Assembly: GCA_013399875.1 (NCBI GenBank)
Contig: VXAZ01000444.1
Span: forward strand, 192,188-256,187
DNA from: Gymnorhina tibicen
Taxonomy: Eukaryota > Chordata > Aves > Passeriformes > Artamidae
Direction: 5' to 3'
Length of the DNA: 64,000 bases
Below are positions 35,101 to 48,554 of the stretch, piece by piece. The notes under the pieces were generated by a model that saw only the letters and a program-made list of their open reading frames with translations, had not been told where the DNA came from and did no database searches. How positions within the stretch are numbered: position 1 is the first letter of the stretch; the number at the start of each line of letters is the position of its first letter. A program made the position numbers and the translations under genes.

Positions 35101-38100
35101 CCTTGAGGAGCCTGTGTGTCCCTCTGTCACCATGCAGAAATAGGCTGAAGCATTTCCCAACAAAGGACAACCTCTTTACTGCTAGTTCATCTGAAAACTG
35201 AAGATGCTGCAGAGGTAAATTAAGCTTCAAGGCAGAAGAGTTAAAATAGAAATCCTATTACTGAACTTTCCAAGGCCCATTCCTAAAGTGAATATCAATA
35301 CTCTGCTCATTAACAGGCTTCTGTGGAAACAAAGCCCATTTGCTTCGATTCTTCTGAATTTCATCCTCATTATTTTGGTTCTGCATTCAAATTATATATT
35401 AAGTGGAAGTCAAAATAAATCCTGAACAGTTTTAGGCTTCTGACCTTTGGAGAAGTGCTGATATTGGTGATCATCTCCAGAACTTTTTTCTGTCATCAAA
35501 AAAATGGAAAATGTTCCTTCAAGTTACAAATCTATTAAGAAGCTTTTCAGAACAGGAAAGATCCCTACCTATAAATTATTTAGACTTAGTCTTGCTGGGA
35601 AACTGAGCAGTAGAATCAATGGCAAGCACGGAGGAACAAGAATATTTTAGGGTCACGGGCCATCCTGCCCTTTTCCTGCCGTGTTTCACTGCTGAAGCTG
35701 TCAGAAGAGCCTGTCAAACAGTTAAGCACATTGCTTAGGACTGTCTCCCTGCAAAGCAGAGAGGAAATCCTGTAAATGGGATTTTAAGAGCAGTTGGAGT
35801 CAGACTGCAGCTGCTGAAACATTTTTCTGGCAACAGGACAGAGTCAGTGAGCATCAGGAGATGCACCCAGCCAGCACAGGAGCTTAAACTGGGAGCTGGT
35901 AATGGAGGCCTGACTACTGGGACAAGACAACCGGTTGCTTGTCTGGTTGCCAAACCACCCAAGGGCTTTTATGATGTGCCAAACAAAGCTTTTAGAGCAG
36001 CCCAGGGAGCAAAATGGAAAGGAACCTGGAAATTACTTCAAAAATCTTCCTTCCCAATGCAATCCACAGCAGCTCTGGCTACTCTAAAAAAAGTCTGCTC
36101 AGATAAAAGCCACGTGTGCCTTTGCAGTACAAAAGCTCAGCCTACCTGGCTTGCAAGCTAAGGGCCCAGGCACAGATTTTCTTCAGGATGGATGCTAATA
36201 TTTGGGAAAATATCCTAAGTGTTAATATCTGGGAAAACCCAGGGCACTGCAGCCAGGTCTTGTGGGTGGATGCCGAGGGGGAGGAACAGCAGGGGCAACG
36301 CAAGGCTGCCCTTGCTGGAGCAGCAACCAGCTGGGTCCCACTGGGCTCTGCTGGGGTGGAAGGAGCAGGACTGGTGCCACACACCCTGCCCCGCCGGTGG
36401 AGTGTGCACCACGTCAGGGAAGCAGTGCTGAAGGTGCCACCATTTAAAAGCCTCCCTCCCTCTGTAAATCTGCCTGGGCTGTGGTGGAACACCAGAGGTG
36501 TTAAAGAGTAGCACAGAAGGTTTGAGACACCTTCCTCTTAAGCTAGCTTTGCCCTGTCTGCTGGGGATGCTTGCAGAGTGCCCATCCCTGTCAGTGATCA
36601 TGGGCTCTGGGATGGAGATTGCAAGGACCTGGCATCCAGGCTGCTTTCCTCATCCCAACCCCAGCAGGTAATGCTAGCCAAACAGGGCTTTCCTCAAAGA
36701 GGAGCTCTTCCCATCTGTGACAGCAGTAACAAAACACAGAAGCAGCACCATCTGTTCATCTAATGGGTACCAGTGGTATCAATCCTCACCACATCAGTTA
36801 CAGACTTTAATAAATACATAGAACTCCTTTTTTTTTCTAAATATGGGGAATTGGCCTAACCACAGAATTGCTATTGCAGCGGGGTTTATTGTTATTTGTA
36901 TTGCACCAGCAGTCTGCCTTTGTAACAAACATCCCAGGCTGGTACAACAGTGTTGAGTCCTGTAACAAATCCTTAGTGCTCAGATGCCCATTCCTTGCTC
37001 TGTGCCCAGGGAAGGTGGGAGTGTGAGACATGGTGGAGGTGGCTTCTGCCCCAAGCATCCCCAGCAGCAGCCTGGAGAGAAGACAGCTCTCTCCAGAACC
37101 TTTCCCCCATGGCTTTACAGGCACAGGCTGGGGCTCACAGGCACCTCGTGTATCCTCGGCCCTGCATGCACGGCCTTCTCCAGCACCACCTTCTTTCTTT
37201 GACCCCAGCACTCCCACCACAGGGAATTTGGGTTGTCTTCTAGTTTTACAAATGTCACAAATGCCATATGAACTGTAGCTATTTTGGAGCAGAGAAAAAT
37301 ACATCCTAAGCTGACAGGGATGCTCTCAGCATTCAGTCTCACTGGCCAAGGGAAGCAGAACAAGGTCTGTCCTGTGGCCTTGTTGCTCTCTGAAGTTTCT
37401 GCTCGCTGATTTTGGACTCCCTGGAGTTGGTTGTAAGACAAGCACTGTTTTAATGGAACTTTCCTGGCAACAGTGATTTGCCCTAAGCAGGGATGTGGGA
37501 TTAATAACCTTGCCTCGCTTCCTGAAAGGAAGAAAGAAACCACATACCAGAGGTGGACTTGGGTGGCATGGAGAACATCAGGCAGGTTGAGAATGTCACC
37601 TCCAAGCACTCCATAGTTTGGAGCAAGTGTGGAGCATTACTGAAAGGAAACTTGGGTCCCAGCACCCAAAGCCAGGAGTCATGGGACCAGCTGTGCCTTC
37701 AGATACTTCTATTTTCCTTGCTTTGCTAACAGATGGTACCTTAGGCTCTTGAAATAAATAGCATTTTGTTGCCTAAGCTACGAATGCTGGCATGAGCTTT
37801 CAGATAAAAAGAATATACCCATGTATGGGGCTGTGTTATGAGGATGCTTTTAAAGATGCTGGAATTACCAGGGAAAGGGAGGGCTCTGAGTGTTCCCATT
37901 CCATTGACAGTAGCAGGGATTGCTGAATCGGGCTCTCTAGTCTGACAAATGCTGAGCAGGGTTCCAGGAGCACATGGGGCTGTACCAACCAGCCTGCTCA
38001 CTAATGACAGACCCACCAGATCAGCGTGTGGGCACTGCCTCATTGCTGTTTTAGTCAATAAACCCCACTGGGTGAAACTACCAGCATGTTTATTACAAAT

Positions 38101-39534
38101 AATATTTGACAGGATGAAATTAGCACATAGATGCTCTTATGTTGGTTAATGAGGTCTGAAATCTAATCCTATAAATCATCAACAACAGCCAGCTGGTGAC
38201 AGACAGATGAAAAGTAGAGAGGGTGGTTATAACACATCCCCATCACAGCGGTTTAAAACAGCAGCATACCTTTATGCAGGACAGCACAATTAGGAAACAA
38301 TCAGATGTTTACCCTGGTTGCAGAGCTTCCCTTTCAAGCAGACATTATGCTGGGGAGCTGGGGTGCAGTTCAGGGCTGCTGAAGTGATTGAGCCTTCCAC
38401 TACACCCAGCTGGAACTTGGTGGCCCCCTTCAGTCAGCTGTTGGGTGAGAAAGACCTGATTGGGTTGTCCCTCCAACAAAGAAGTTGCATCTGCTGTCAT
38501 AGAACGGGCTACGTCTGAGTGTACAGATCAAGTGGAAAGAAAAGTGTCTGTGTGCTTTCCAACCCTGGCTGGTACCTGTGAAAAAAAAGGTAAATCATGG
38601 CCAGTCTGAAATTGTTGAACATTTATAAGAAATGTGTGCTCTAATTTGCAGTATTTGGTATCCAGTAGATCCTCTCATTCTCACAACCTTAGGAAGCAGT
38701 CAGGCTTTCTAAATGTACTTCTATTCTTATTCAAACACAACAGGAGCAAGTAAATTACTTTATTACTGCAATTTACATTTACTGTCCAGTATTTCTTATT
38801 TAGGAAGTAAATCTACTTGAAAGGCCACCACAAGTAGCAGGAGAACAGGAGGCAAGAGTGTGTGTGAGGCACCACAACCACTCCCCACCTCCCGTGCACA
38901 GCTGAATCACAGCTGCAAATCTCTGTACACAGTTCCCTTCATAGCTGGGCTGGTTTATGGGCACAAATATCTCCTGCTTTAGTGCCCAATTCACAACATA
39001 TTCAGTACTGGGAACGAATTCCAGGTCTCTACTTATTTATTTACAACCTCCAGTCATCACCTGGTGTATCTGATTGGTCTAGACAGCCCTTCCACCTGCC
39101 CCTCCTGGGAAGCATTGCAATCTTTGCATAGAGGGTAAATAAGCACCTTCTGACCTGTTCTATGACTTAGACAAGCACTTTCCAGAAAAGCAGAATATTC
39201 TTCCCTGTGGGCTGGGTTCTGGGAGAGAAGTATATTGTAAACATTTAATATATGACTAAACACTGTGCAAAAATTATAGCCCTAAATATTTACTCACTGT
39301 TGCTTGCCCTGGGCTTTAAATTATCCTATGATGGAGTTATAAAATATCCATACATATTTAAGCTTTCTCCTATTTTGTAGCCTGCTACAGTCTGCTGCAT
39401 CACTGGGGGTTTCACTTCAGTTTTAACAGCGCTCATTTGGTTTTCCCACCTATGCAAATGTGCTGCTAACACTTCACCTCACCCCTGTGCTTCAGTGTTT
39501 AATAGCATCCTACAACAGTGTAAGATCTTCTATG
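32142..39534. other. Long gene-free stretch
   Basis: About 7 kb without a recognised repeat or gene. The 131-codon plus-strand frame at 36116-36511 overlaps other open frames on both strands in a GC-richer patch and looks like chance. Inside it a 15-base near-direct repeat (TAATATTTGGGAAAA at 36196, TAATATCTGGGAAAA at 36223) has a 27-base period. The 34000-34540 part is AT-rich. Confidence 0.4.
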
Positions 39535-39911
39535 GAGAGGGAGCTGCAGGTGTTTATCCTGGAGAAAAGGAGTCTTGGGGGGACTTTTCTGCTCTCCACA
39601 CCTACCCAAAAGGATGGTGTAACAAGGTGGGGGTCGGTCTCTTCTCCCACACAGCAAGCAGTAGGGCAAGAGGAAGCAGCCTCAAGTTGTGTCAGGGAAG
39701 GTTTGGATTGGATATTGAGAAGAAATTCTTCATAGAAAGGGTTATCAAGCACTGGAACATGCTGCTCAGGGCAGTGGTGGGGTCACCATCCCTGGAGGGG
39801 TTTAAAACACATGTGGATGTTGTGCTTGGGGACATGGTTTAGTGGTGGCCTTGGCAGTGCTGGGTTAATGTTTGGATTCAATGATCTTTTCCAGTCTAAA
39901 TGAGCCTATGA
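39535..39911 (+). mobile_element. CR1 LINE 3' region, about 375 bp
   Basis: GGAGAAAAGGAGTCTTGGGG, GTGGGGGTCGGTCTCTTCTC, GGATTGGATATTGAGAAGAA, GCACTGGAACATGCTGCTCA, GGGACATGGTTTAGTGGTGG and GGATTCAATGATCTTTTCCA follow CR1 order in sense. The copy ends at a decayed terminal repeat (AATGAGCCTATGAG). Confidence 0.95.
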
Positions 39912-41883
39912 GTTTTGACAATAACAACTGCAATATTTACATATTTCTTATATTTTCCTCAGTACTTTGGTATTTCAAGTCATGTCAGCCTCCCATTGGG
40001 GACCAGAACCTCTAGGCTGGATGCTGCAAGTATTTCCCTTAGAATCAAACAGGAAATGTAGCAGAATATGTGTGAATTACTCATATTCACCAAGGAAATA
40101 ACTGAGCTCTGAAAATTTGGGATGAAGATATACCTCATCTAATAAACAATATTCATTTCTGCAAAGAAAGAATAGCTCACTGATGCACTGCATTATTTTA
40201 GCATAAGGTTATATATGCTGTCCCCATGCTATGAGAAAGAAACATAATTTCAGATCTCCAAGAACCAGCACATTACAGTGACACCTGTGAATATTCCTCC
40301 TACTCAGTGCATTGGGAATTAGCTCAGAAAGAAACCATACTTCACCGTGTGTGTAAGAGGCTTTGCCTGTACTCTGGGTATTTTTGAAGCATTCTTTCTT
40401 GCACACTGCTCACTGAAAAGATTTGTGGATGACTATTATATTGCCCAGGGAAAAAGGAGGTTCATGAAAAGCCAGTATGAGAACCTGGAAATAGTCAATG
40501 GCAACATGAGAGACAAAGGAGGAAGCTCCCTTACTTGGCACTAATAGGTACAAAGAAACTCAGTCAGTACCAGCAGTTACAGTAATCCTCAGAGACTTTG
40601 ACCCTGGAGCTGATCTTAAGTGTACAACTGCTTATCATACACCAACAAGCAGGGCCAGGTGACAACTGGAGAGGGCTGATCAGGCTTCTCACACGGACTA
40701 CCACAGAGGAACAAGAAACCCAGGAAAAAACCAAAATGGTGTGGCACCTGTAAAGCCAGTGCTGAAGTGCGGAGGCTGAAGGGGGCTGAGCTGCAGGAGA
40801 CCTCAGTGGGTCAGCCTCAGCTGGGGCAAGCCCGTGTTTGGTAAGCCCCTGGGAAAGAGTTGGTGGGGGAGATGTTTGACGGAGAAAGTGTGGGTTCTGA
40901 AAAGTTCATTTTGAGAAAACACGGCACTTAGGGGTTTGGGACATAGGCAGGATCTAACTCAGGATGCCAGGAAATGCTTGGACTCCTTGCGGAAAATGAG
41001 CTGTCAGCAGTAACAGGAAAACATCTTTGAAAAAGCTGGGCACTAATTCCAAGTATGAGGCATGGAGCAAAGAATGTGATCTGGCTACATGTCTTTTATG
41101 TTTGGATATCAAGCTGCCTTCCAACCCACAAACAACAATAGATTTTGCTCAGTTGCTTGCTCTGCTGATATAACCTTATCACTCCCAACACATAAAGTGC
41201 AGTGATGGCTTTGCTGCTGCAGTCTCTATCCTTTACAGCCGTACTTGTGTGCTACAAGATGAATCTGCAAGCATTCATTGTGAGCCTCTTAATGCAAATA
41301 ACCAACTTTTTGTAGTCATTCCATGAAAAAGATTACATTTGCAAAAGGATACAGGGCTTTAAAACGCTGTCATATCTTGCAGCCTATGAATGCAATGTAT
41401 TTCTAAGTCAGCCTTGTCATAGGAAGCAGACACACCATTCAAAAAACCAGCAGCCTACCTCTGTTAGTTTTAGAGGTAACAAAAACAGGTGAACTTTCCT
41501 TGATGTAAGACTGGGGAGGAGAAGAATTCTGCTCAAATCACTGTTACTGTGCTTGCAGTACAGCTAGTGAATGGCAACTGCACTTCTAATGAAGGTGTAC
41601 CCTGACTTACTAAACAGAGCCCTGCAGCAATCACCTGGCTGGCACGGAGAGGATCCTTGCTCGGCACGTGGAATGTGGGAGAGGACTCACTTCCCACCCT
41701 GCAAAGACAGTCCTTGGGACGTGGAAGGCACAGCCTCAGTTGTCACGCCTGGGACGCCGCTACTGCGTCAGGTGCCGTGGTTGCCAGTGATCCCCCACCT
41801 CTCACCCAGCATTTGGGAGGTGCTCTGACATCCCTGGTCTGTACACGAGTCTAGGATTTGATTCCTTCTTCTGGCCTTCACAG
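39912..41883. other. Gene-free stretch
   Basis: Nothing recognised. The open frames are short. Confidence 0.4.
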
Positions 41884-41943
41884 AGCTTTCTGTGGGTTCC
41901 ATCTCCCAGAACTGACCACTGCTCTTTTGCAAAAGCCACACCT
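41884..41943 (+). other. Splice-flanked mini-ORF, speculative exon
   Basis: Acceptor CTTCTTCTGGCCTTCACAG and donor CACACCT|GTAAGT bracket 60 nt open in phase 0-0, reading SFLWVPSPRTDHCSFAKATP. A second frame is also open. That weakens the case: the splice motifs are good, but the frame carries little information. Confidence 0.15.
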
Positions 41944-44299
41944 GTAAGTATTTGATCACCTAAGCTCAAAAGGGCCTCAAGACCGCAGCAGCCCTCAAAG
42001 CTGCAATGACTGCCTCTGCTAGCAGTGAAAAAGCAATTACTCAAACCAACTGATGGCAGAATATTCAAGCTGAATATTTAAGGAGTTTTAGAAGCTTATC
42101 AGGAATCTCAATTTTGTGACTTGTTTTCAAATTTCCTCCGTAAGTCATGTGTCAAAAAAAGAATGCAAATAAACAGTGAAAAAGATATTGAAAATATTAT
42201 TTCAGTCATCAGTAAAATGAAACAATGCAATGGAAGATTAATTTCCCCTCTGCGTGTGCTGAGCGATGACACAAATACTCATTTCAAAAGATGCAAAAGG
42301 CATTGTGCCCCAAAAGATGGAGCATGATTATGAGCTTAATGGGTTGTTTAACTTGATAAAGTGCCAGTTTCTAAATAGAAACTGTGCTTTAAATATTTAA
42401 TCAAATTTTGAACACTCTTCCATTTTTTTTCCTTGGCTAAAAACAGACACCAAAAAATTGCATTTTTCTTTAAGCATCCAAAAACATTGATACAGAAATT
42501 AAGCAGGAAGAGGAAGATTTAGGTAGATTTGAACCTGTTTAGGTGCCTTCTAATCAAAGCAGTGAAGCTTCAGTGCAGATCCCAGCCCCTTGTCAAGCAC
42601 ATCACCCAACAGAGATTTGCCTGTGCCTTTTGACTTTCCAGTGGTTTACACACCTACAAGTGGACACTGGGAGGGGGGGCTTTTTCCCTTGCATCCCCAT
42701 GGCTCCAGTGCCTCACACCAGCATCAGGGTGATGCCACTACCACAACCTGGAGTCCTCTCACCGCCCTTGCCCAGAGAATTGAGAGCCCTGGCATGAGGC
42801 TGACAACAGGACATGCCAAACTCACTGTCTGTGCATTAACCTCACCAGCAGGAACCCTTTGCCTCTCATCAAACCTTTTGCATTGCTGCCCTCTCCCACC
42901 TGCTTTAGTCTCCATCAATATTTTAGTCCCTTCCCACCTGCAGCCCCTGAGCAGTTCAGGACATCCCCTGGTTGCCTTCCCTTCTGTCACATGTACTTAA
43001 AAACCTATATGTTCCCATCAAAAGATACTGCAAACATTTAGAAGAATGAGAAGGATGTCAAACAGTCCTGTTGGAACCCAGGCCGAGGCCACTGGCTGCT
43101 ATTTTGCCACCTTGAATACGACAAGGCAAAAGAAGGATGAAAATAAGTTCTAGGGCCCCTCCAAGCCAGAGGGATCCCCAACCTGCCTCTGAAGGACCAG
43201 GGTGCCCAGACACTGTGGGAGCAGTGAGCTGATGGCACAGGAATCCTGGTGGCTTTAGCTTTGAGCCCACAAGGGCTGGATCACCCACACTGCACTGCCC
43301 ACATTCACAGTGTCACTGTTGTCCCCTGGCAGGCTCTGGCCAAGGACCAGAGCGCATCACAGTAGCCCAGCTCCAAAAACCCAGGAGGCTTTTTCCTTTC
43401 CAAACACTCCCCCGTGCCCTCTCCAGTTGTCACCTCCCATGTGTGAAAAAAGCTGCTGTCCCTTTTTTGCCAGGGCCACAGCACTGGACTTGAAAGCAGG
43501 AAATGCCTTGTTTTATATCCCAGTGACAGATTGCTCCCCGAGTGCAGCCAGCCAGTGTCCCCGACACGTGGCTCCAGCCCCGGCCCGGCGGAGCAGGGAT
43601 GGGAACAACCCCTCCGGCAGGCACAGGGCTCAGCTTCTTGCAGAAATGGGTCCTTGGCAGCCAGGAACAAATTAACATTCAAGTGAGTCTGTTTGGATAA
43701 CAGAAAAAGCAAAAACTCTGCATGGCAAGTGATCCCTTTTAGAGCAGCATTACAAGCCTGGCAGTTGTCCAACTGGCACAGTAGCTCTGAAACAGTGAGC
43801 ACACACCACTTAGCTGGTGATGTGTAAAGGGCACCTCTTAACAATTTCTGCCTTGAAAACTGTCTTGTGAAATTTTTGAACTTGAGTTGTATTCATACAT
43901 CACCCAAATCAGCTGTGTATCATTCAGCACAGCTATTAGTTCCAGGCTCTAAATAAATCTAGCATCTGTGTCACTCACCAGCAGTAACAGTGTGACACTT
44001 CTTTTTTCAGTTTGCCTGTTTTCCTTTCTTTTTGGCACAGATGGCTGGGTGAGGAAGTCATGGATACTTCCTAAAGTGACTGTTTTTGCACCCTTCATTG
44101 TTTTAGCTATCAGAAGCTCCCTGTGTTTGGAGCTATAAAACCTGCTGCACCCCCAGCTACAGATTAAACTTCCCTAAAAGCTCTCTTTTCCAATCCCATT
44201 TTCACTAATGCCCTCACTGGATCAAACTTCACAGTCAGCTGTCCAAGGTGTGCTGCTCCTTTGTTTTATCAGAGAATAGTTGAGCTAAGCCATAGGTAC
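41944..44299. other. Stretch without an established gene
   Basis: It includes a 179-codon minus-strand frame at 43305-43844. That frame overlaps long frames on both strands and is helped by local GC richness, so it is probably chance. A small CpG-rich patch lies at 43539-43616. Confidence 0.4.
43539..43616. other. Small CpG-rich patch
   Basis: Seven CpGs in 78 bp, including GGCCCGGCGGAG, inside otherwise CpG-poor DNA. It is too small to call a promoter. Confidence 0.4.
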
Positions 44300-44467
44300 C
44301 TCACAGCCCAGTCTGACTTTTCTGGAAGGGAGCTGTTGGGATGATGTCTCTCCTCCACTGAGCTTCATGGGCACAAAGGGGCAAATCCAGATGGAAGAAT
44401 CCTCCTCAAAGCAGCTGCCTGGAGCCTCTGTCTGCTTTCTCAGGTGCCGGAACACTGGCCGTGCTCC
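44300..44467 (-). CDS. Candidate internal exon, unrecognised protein
   Basis: On the minus strand, a strong acceptor (TTTACTCTCTCCACAG) and donor (GTGAG|GTACCT) bracket exactly 56 codons in phase 0-0. The frame runs from GARPVFRHLRKQTEAPGS through EEDSSIWICPFVPMKLSG to RKVRLGCE. The composition is protein-like, with three cysteines and mixed charge. Two other minus-strand segments upstream (48554-48462, 50972-50865) are also splice-bracketed and phase 0-0, so the three could join without a frameshift. No family is recognised. Chance is the main alternative. Confidence 0.3.
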
Positions 44468-47400
44468 CTGTGGAGAGAGTAAACATTCATGCTGATGCAA
44501 TCCCACAAGAGCACCCTGCCATTTACAGAGGAATGAGAAAGAACCGATGTGCACAGGCAGGGATGTCACTCACCCACACAGGCATAAGTACAACACTGTC
44601 ACAGGGAGTAGCTCTGGAGACTTCCAACCCCTGATATACTGACAGAGGGAGCCACCATATTCAGAAAGGCTTCTGGAAGCCAAGGAACTCCAAACAATGA
44701 AAGTGGAAGCATGTTCTTCTGTAGGTCAGGTTACACCCACCATACTCACTCCATTGATACCAGCGAGGTTTCCTGCAGGATAAATTCCTGATCAGCAGTG
44801 AGTTAGAAAAATAAAATCTGACCTTTGTGGGGTTTTTGCCATTGTTTTTCTTGCTGGGACGTTTTTTACTTCTGATCTCATTATTTCTGTTCTGGAACTC
44901 ATTACTTTCACTTGATCTGCAGCTATCATACAACAGCCAATTTACAAAACTAAAAATTTAATGTTAAGAAAAACTCCTCAAAACTAAAAACTAGCAATCT
45001 GAACAAAAGAGGTCTAATGAAGTAACCATATGCAAACAAGCAGATTGCATAGGTAGCAGGAATGTAGAGAGAATAATAAGAAAAGAAGCAGTGACAGGAA
45101 AAGCTGCTTTAGTAACTTAGGTAGGAAAATGGAAAACTTTTTGCCTGATATGTTTTTAAAGGCCAGTTGGACAGACCAGGCTTTGGAACAAGAGGACTTT
45201 GCCCCTGGCATGAGTGAGGCCCATAAAAAAAAAGAAACACACTTCAAGATCTGACTTTGTGAACACAGTTTCTGCAGCAACTCCTCAGTGTTTCTTGCCC
45301 AGTCTAACTCACCAAGAGCCAGGTGATGGGAGGGATGGGGCTACCCCAGGCATTGCGTGGAAGGGCACCCAGTCAGCCTGGGACACACACCCTCCCTGCA
45401 GCCTTGCAGCATATTGGGGTGTTTTTGATGCCTGCTCCTGCCCAAAGTGTTTTTGAAGTGTTTGATGCTTCCCAAAGCCACCTGCAGGGACTAGCTGAGT
45501 GCAGCTCAGCTCAAGACTGACTTACAGATGGTTTTCCTTTGTGGCTGGATTCATGTTGGAATTGCGTTAAAAGCATGCAGTTCTGCACAGCTTTTTGTGG
45601 GATTGATGCCTCAAGCCATTCCGGTCATCTTCGAGACCAGGGTTGTGGCTTTTCACGCCATATCATTGATGCATGCCACATTCACCCCAAAAAGCAGCTG
45701 GGGTGCAGAGTTCAGACCCCCCCACAGGACACAGGCTCAGCTAATGCTGCAGCTTCTTCTGCAGAGCACTTTCATCAGACAGACTGACAGACAGCAGCCG
45801 CTCAGCTCTGTGCAGAGGGACCCTACTAACCTTTTACTCCCTCCTTCTGCAACACTATTGCAGCAGGCTAGGTTTCCTTCCCAGATCCAAATGAACTGAG
45901 CACATGCCAGTGCTATGCCAGCAGGTGAATGTCTCACTTGCAGGACTCTATTTGTTTTGCTCAGAAGACAAAACACCGAAACTACCTTACTGTGCTGGCC
46001 TGACCGAGGCTCATGAGAGCGTATTGAGAGCAGCCAGGGTCACTTGTGTTCGTAGCCATTCGAGCTCAGGGGCAAAGTCTATTAAAAGAGATTTTCAGGG
46101 GTCGATTTAGAGCACAGAGGAGAGGGGACAGCCAGGGTGGTGGCAGCAAGGGGACACACAGGTCTGCTGGTACACACGACCAATGCAGAAGCCACTCTGC
46201 TGGGCTGGGGAAGACTGGGCTCCCCAGGAGGGCTGCCTGCACAGCCTGGTCCCAAGCTGCACCACACCTCCAGAGCTGGATTTTCTCCTGGGAGCATATT
46301 TGAGCTTATTTAGCTAAGTGCATCAAAAGTAAAAAATAATAGACAAAAACATCAAGAAATGTAAGACAAAATTAACTAGGATAAAACCTGTGTGATGGGT
46401 GGCATTATAAATGCCTAGGAATAATCACAGCCCACCCAAGACTATTTTCAAAGGAAAGTAGCTCAGCTTTGATGCCTTTGGAGTCCAAGGACTTTGGCTT
46501 TTTGCTTAAACTCCTTCCATTGTGTTTCATGTTTTCTCAGGGGAAAACACAGGCATCAGAAAAACACCCTTTTTAAGTAGGCTGCAGCTGAAGAAATGGC
46601 TTCATCTCCTGTGAAGAGATAAGAAGTGCTTTGCTTTTCAAGAGGTTGAAGTAAACAAAAATCAGCAATCAAGGGAATCAAAGTGCCCAAAGAGTCTTTG
46701 CTCACTGCTTGTCAGTGCTGAACAAGTTCTATTAAAACCAAAAAACCAAACCAAGCCACAAACCCAGAATCACAACAGATGTTCAGGCACTCATGCTTCC
46801 CTGTCTGGCTACAAGAGGAAGAAGTGACATAGCAAGAAGAGATGCTGAAGTGTACTTTTCCCCAGGAAAACAAAAATAAAAGCTCTGTGAGAGACACATT
46901 CAAGACCTGCACCCTGTGGAGCGCAGCGGGAACATGGCTTGTGCTCACCACCGCATCCTTGCTCCCCACAGTCCTGTGTGATGATGCATCAGGAGCCCCA
47001 GGGCTCTGCTTCCTCCTCTGAGGGCTGATGTTTGCCTCCATCCCCAGGCAGCCCGGCTCCGGCTGCCTCTTGCAGCTCCCTTGTGAGCTGGGACAATTGC
47101 TCAACCCTTCTGTCCTCCTCTCCAGGTGGTGGTGGAGGCCTGCTCCCAGCCTTCCAGCATCACTACGTTCTCCCACACCCTCTGATCATCCCCATAGCCC
47201 AGCCAGGGGCATGGCAGAGCCAACAGCCATCCCCTGTGGCAGGGCCACAGGTGTCACCCTGCCCATAGAAGGCCCCGTGGAGCACTTGGACAATTCACTG
47301 AAGCACTCCCATGAACTACTGGAGTTAGGTTGGAGGCCATGCAGGTGATGGCACTCAGGGGCTGACTGGCAGCACTCAAACACTCAAGCAAGGAGCAGAT

Positions 47401-48461
47401 GGTGTCTCAGGAAGTGCTCCACGTACCTGGCCAGGGGCCAGAAACATGCTGGCCACCGCACCAACTTAGCAGCAGCAGACAACTCTGCAAACAGCCTGCA
47501 GAGAAGCTGCTGCATAAATCACGGGGCCTCAGACAGGGTGAGGAACCCCATCCACAAAGTACAGGGCAGTGAAATGCTGTTTCCTAGACAAGGCAGGGAT
47601 GCTGACAGCAGCAGAAGGCAGTGGGTATAGCACAGCTCCGGGAGCAGCACAGCAGGAGGAGGCATCTCAGAGACCTGCCCGCCACCCTGTGCTCCTGGCA
47701 GAGATGGACTCTGGTTGCTGAATCCAGCATTCACGTTTTAGCTTTGTATTTTCCTTAGGCTGGCCATGTTCTTATTTCCCTCATGAAAACACAGCTCCCA
47801 GGCTGGTCCCATCTCCCCAGAATGCTTCTACATCCCTAACAACTTCATATCTCTCATGCAAGCCTCAGCCGCTGCTGCAGACTGCGAGCCACTGCGTCCG
47901 GCCGGTCCTGGGAAGCAGCAGATGGGTACAAACCCTCACTGCTGTAGCAGAAAGGCTGCACAACAGCACAAGCCCTGCTCTGTTTTACCCCACAGGATCT
48001 ACCTCCCCATCTTCAGGCAATGAAGATTTCAGGTTTCTGCAATAGTCAGATGGACTTTGTTGCTTTTTATGATTAAATGGATGTGTCAAGCAGGGCCCTT
48101 CTAGATAAAGTGGCTTTCAATGCAAAGGCTGTTTCTAGTCCTATAAATGATGGCATTATTTGAAACAGGAAAGTCATTAGCAAACCATTGCCAATCAGCA
48201 TTTAATGAAACAGAATACAAGAAAACTACTACCATAATTATCTGCTGTGGTAATGTTACATTTTCTTTTATTAAGTGAATGAAAAATAAAGTGACCACAA
48301 TTATCTGAGATTCTAAGTGAAGTCTCCCAGCCCTCCCACAGTTACTTGACTATGTGACACTATAGTGTTTCCTCTGACTGCACAGATGATAAGAGGAGGT
48401 CACCCTGGGGTGCAGCACCATGTGCATTGTATAGCCAAACACAAAAGAGAGTTTTACCTAC
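44468..48461. other. Stretch without an established gene
   Basis: If the flanking minus-strand exon candidates belong to one gene, this is its intron. A minus-strand frame at 44661-44933 includes WYQWSEYGGCNLTYRRTC, faintly like a thrombospondin type 1 start, but an internal GTGAGT cuts it and the cysteine pattern does not fit. No repeats are recognised. Confidence 0.35.
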
Positions 48462-48554
48462 CACAGGAGGTGGATACAGCTGTTTTGTAGGCAAGGACCA
48501 GATCTTGTCTTCACCAACATCAATGAGCTCCAGTGAAGTGCCATCAGGCCAAAC
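48462..48554 (-). CDS. Candidate internal exon, unrecognised protein
   Basis: On the minus strand, a very good acceptor (CTTTTTCTTCTTGCTGACACCAG) leads into 31 codons, phase 0-0. They start VWPDGTSLELIDVGEDKIW and end with a proline-rich YPPPV at the donor CCTGTG|GTAGGT. Both splice sites are strong and the peptide is charged, balanced and free of odd composition, which makes this the most protein-like of the short candidates. It contains no methionine. The family is unknown to me. It pairs in phase with 50972-50865 upstream and 44467-44300 downstream. Confidence 0.38.

Noticed and set aside
36116..36601. Overlapping ORFs of 131, 128 and 116 codons
   Set aside because: Open on both strands and several frames in a GC-richer patch. 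No domain or splice support.
43305..43844. 179-codon minus-strand ORF, the second longest in the window
   Set aside because: Shares its span with other open frames on both strands and has no recognisable motif.
44661..44933. Thrombospondin type 1-like WYQWSEYGGC on the minus strand
   Set aside because: The later cysteines do not follow the TSP1 pattern and a GTGAGT donor cuts the motif after a few residues.
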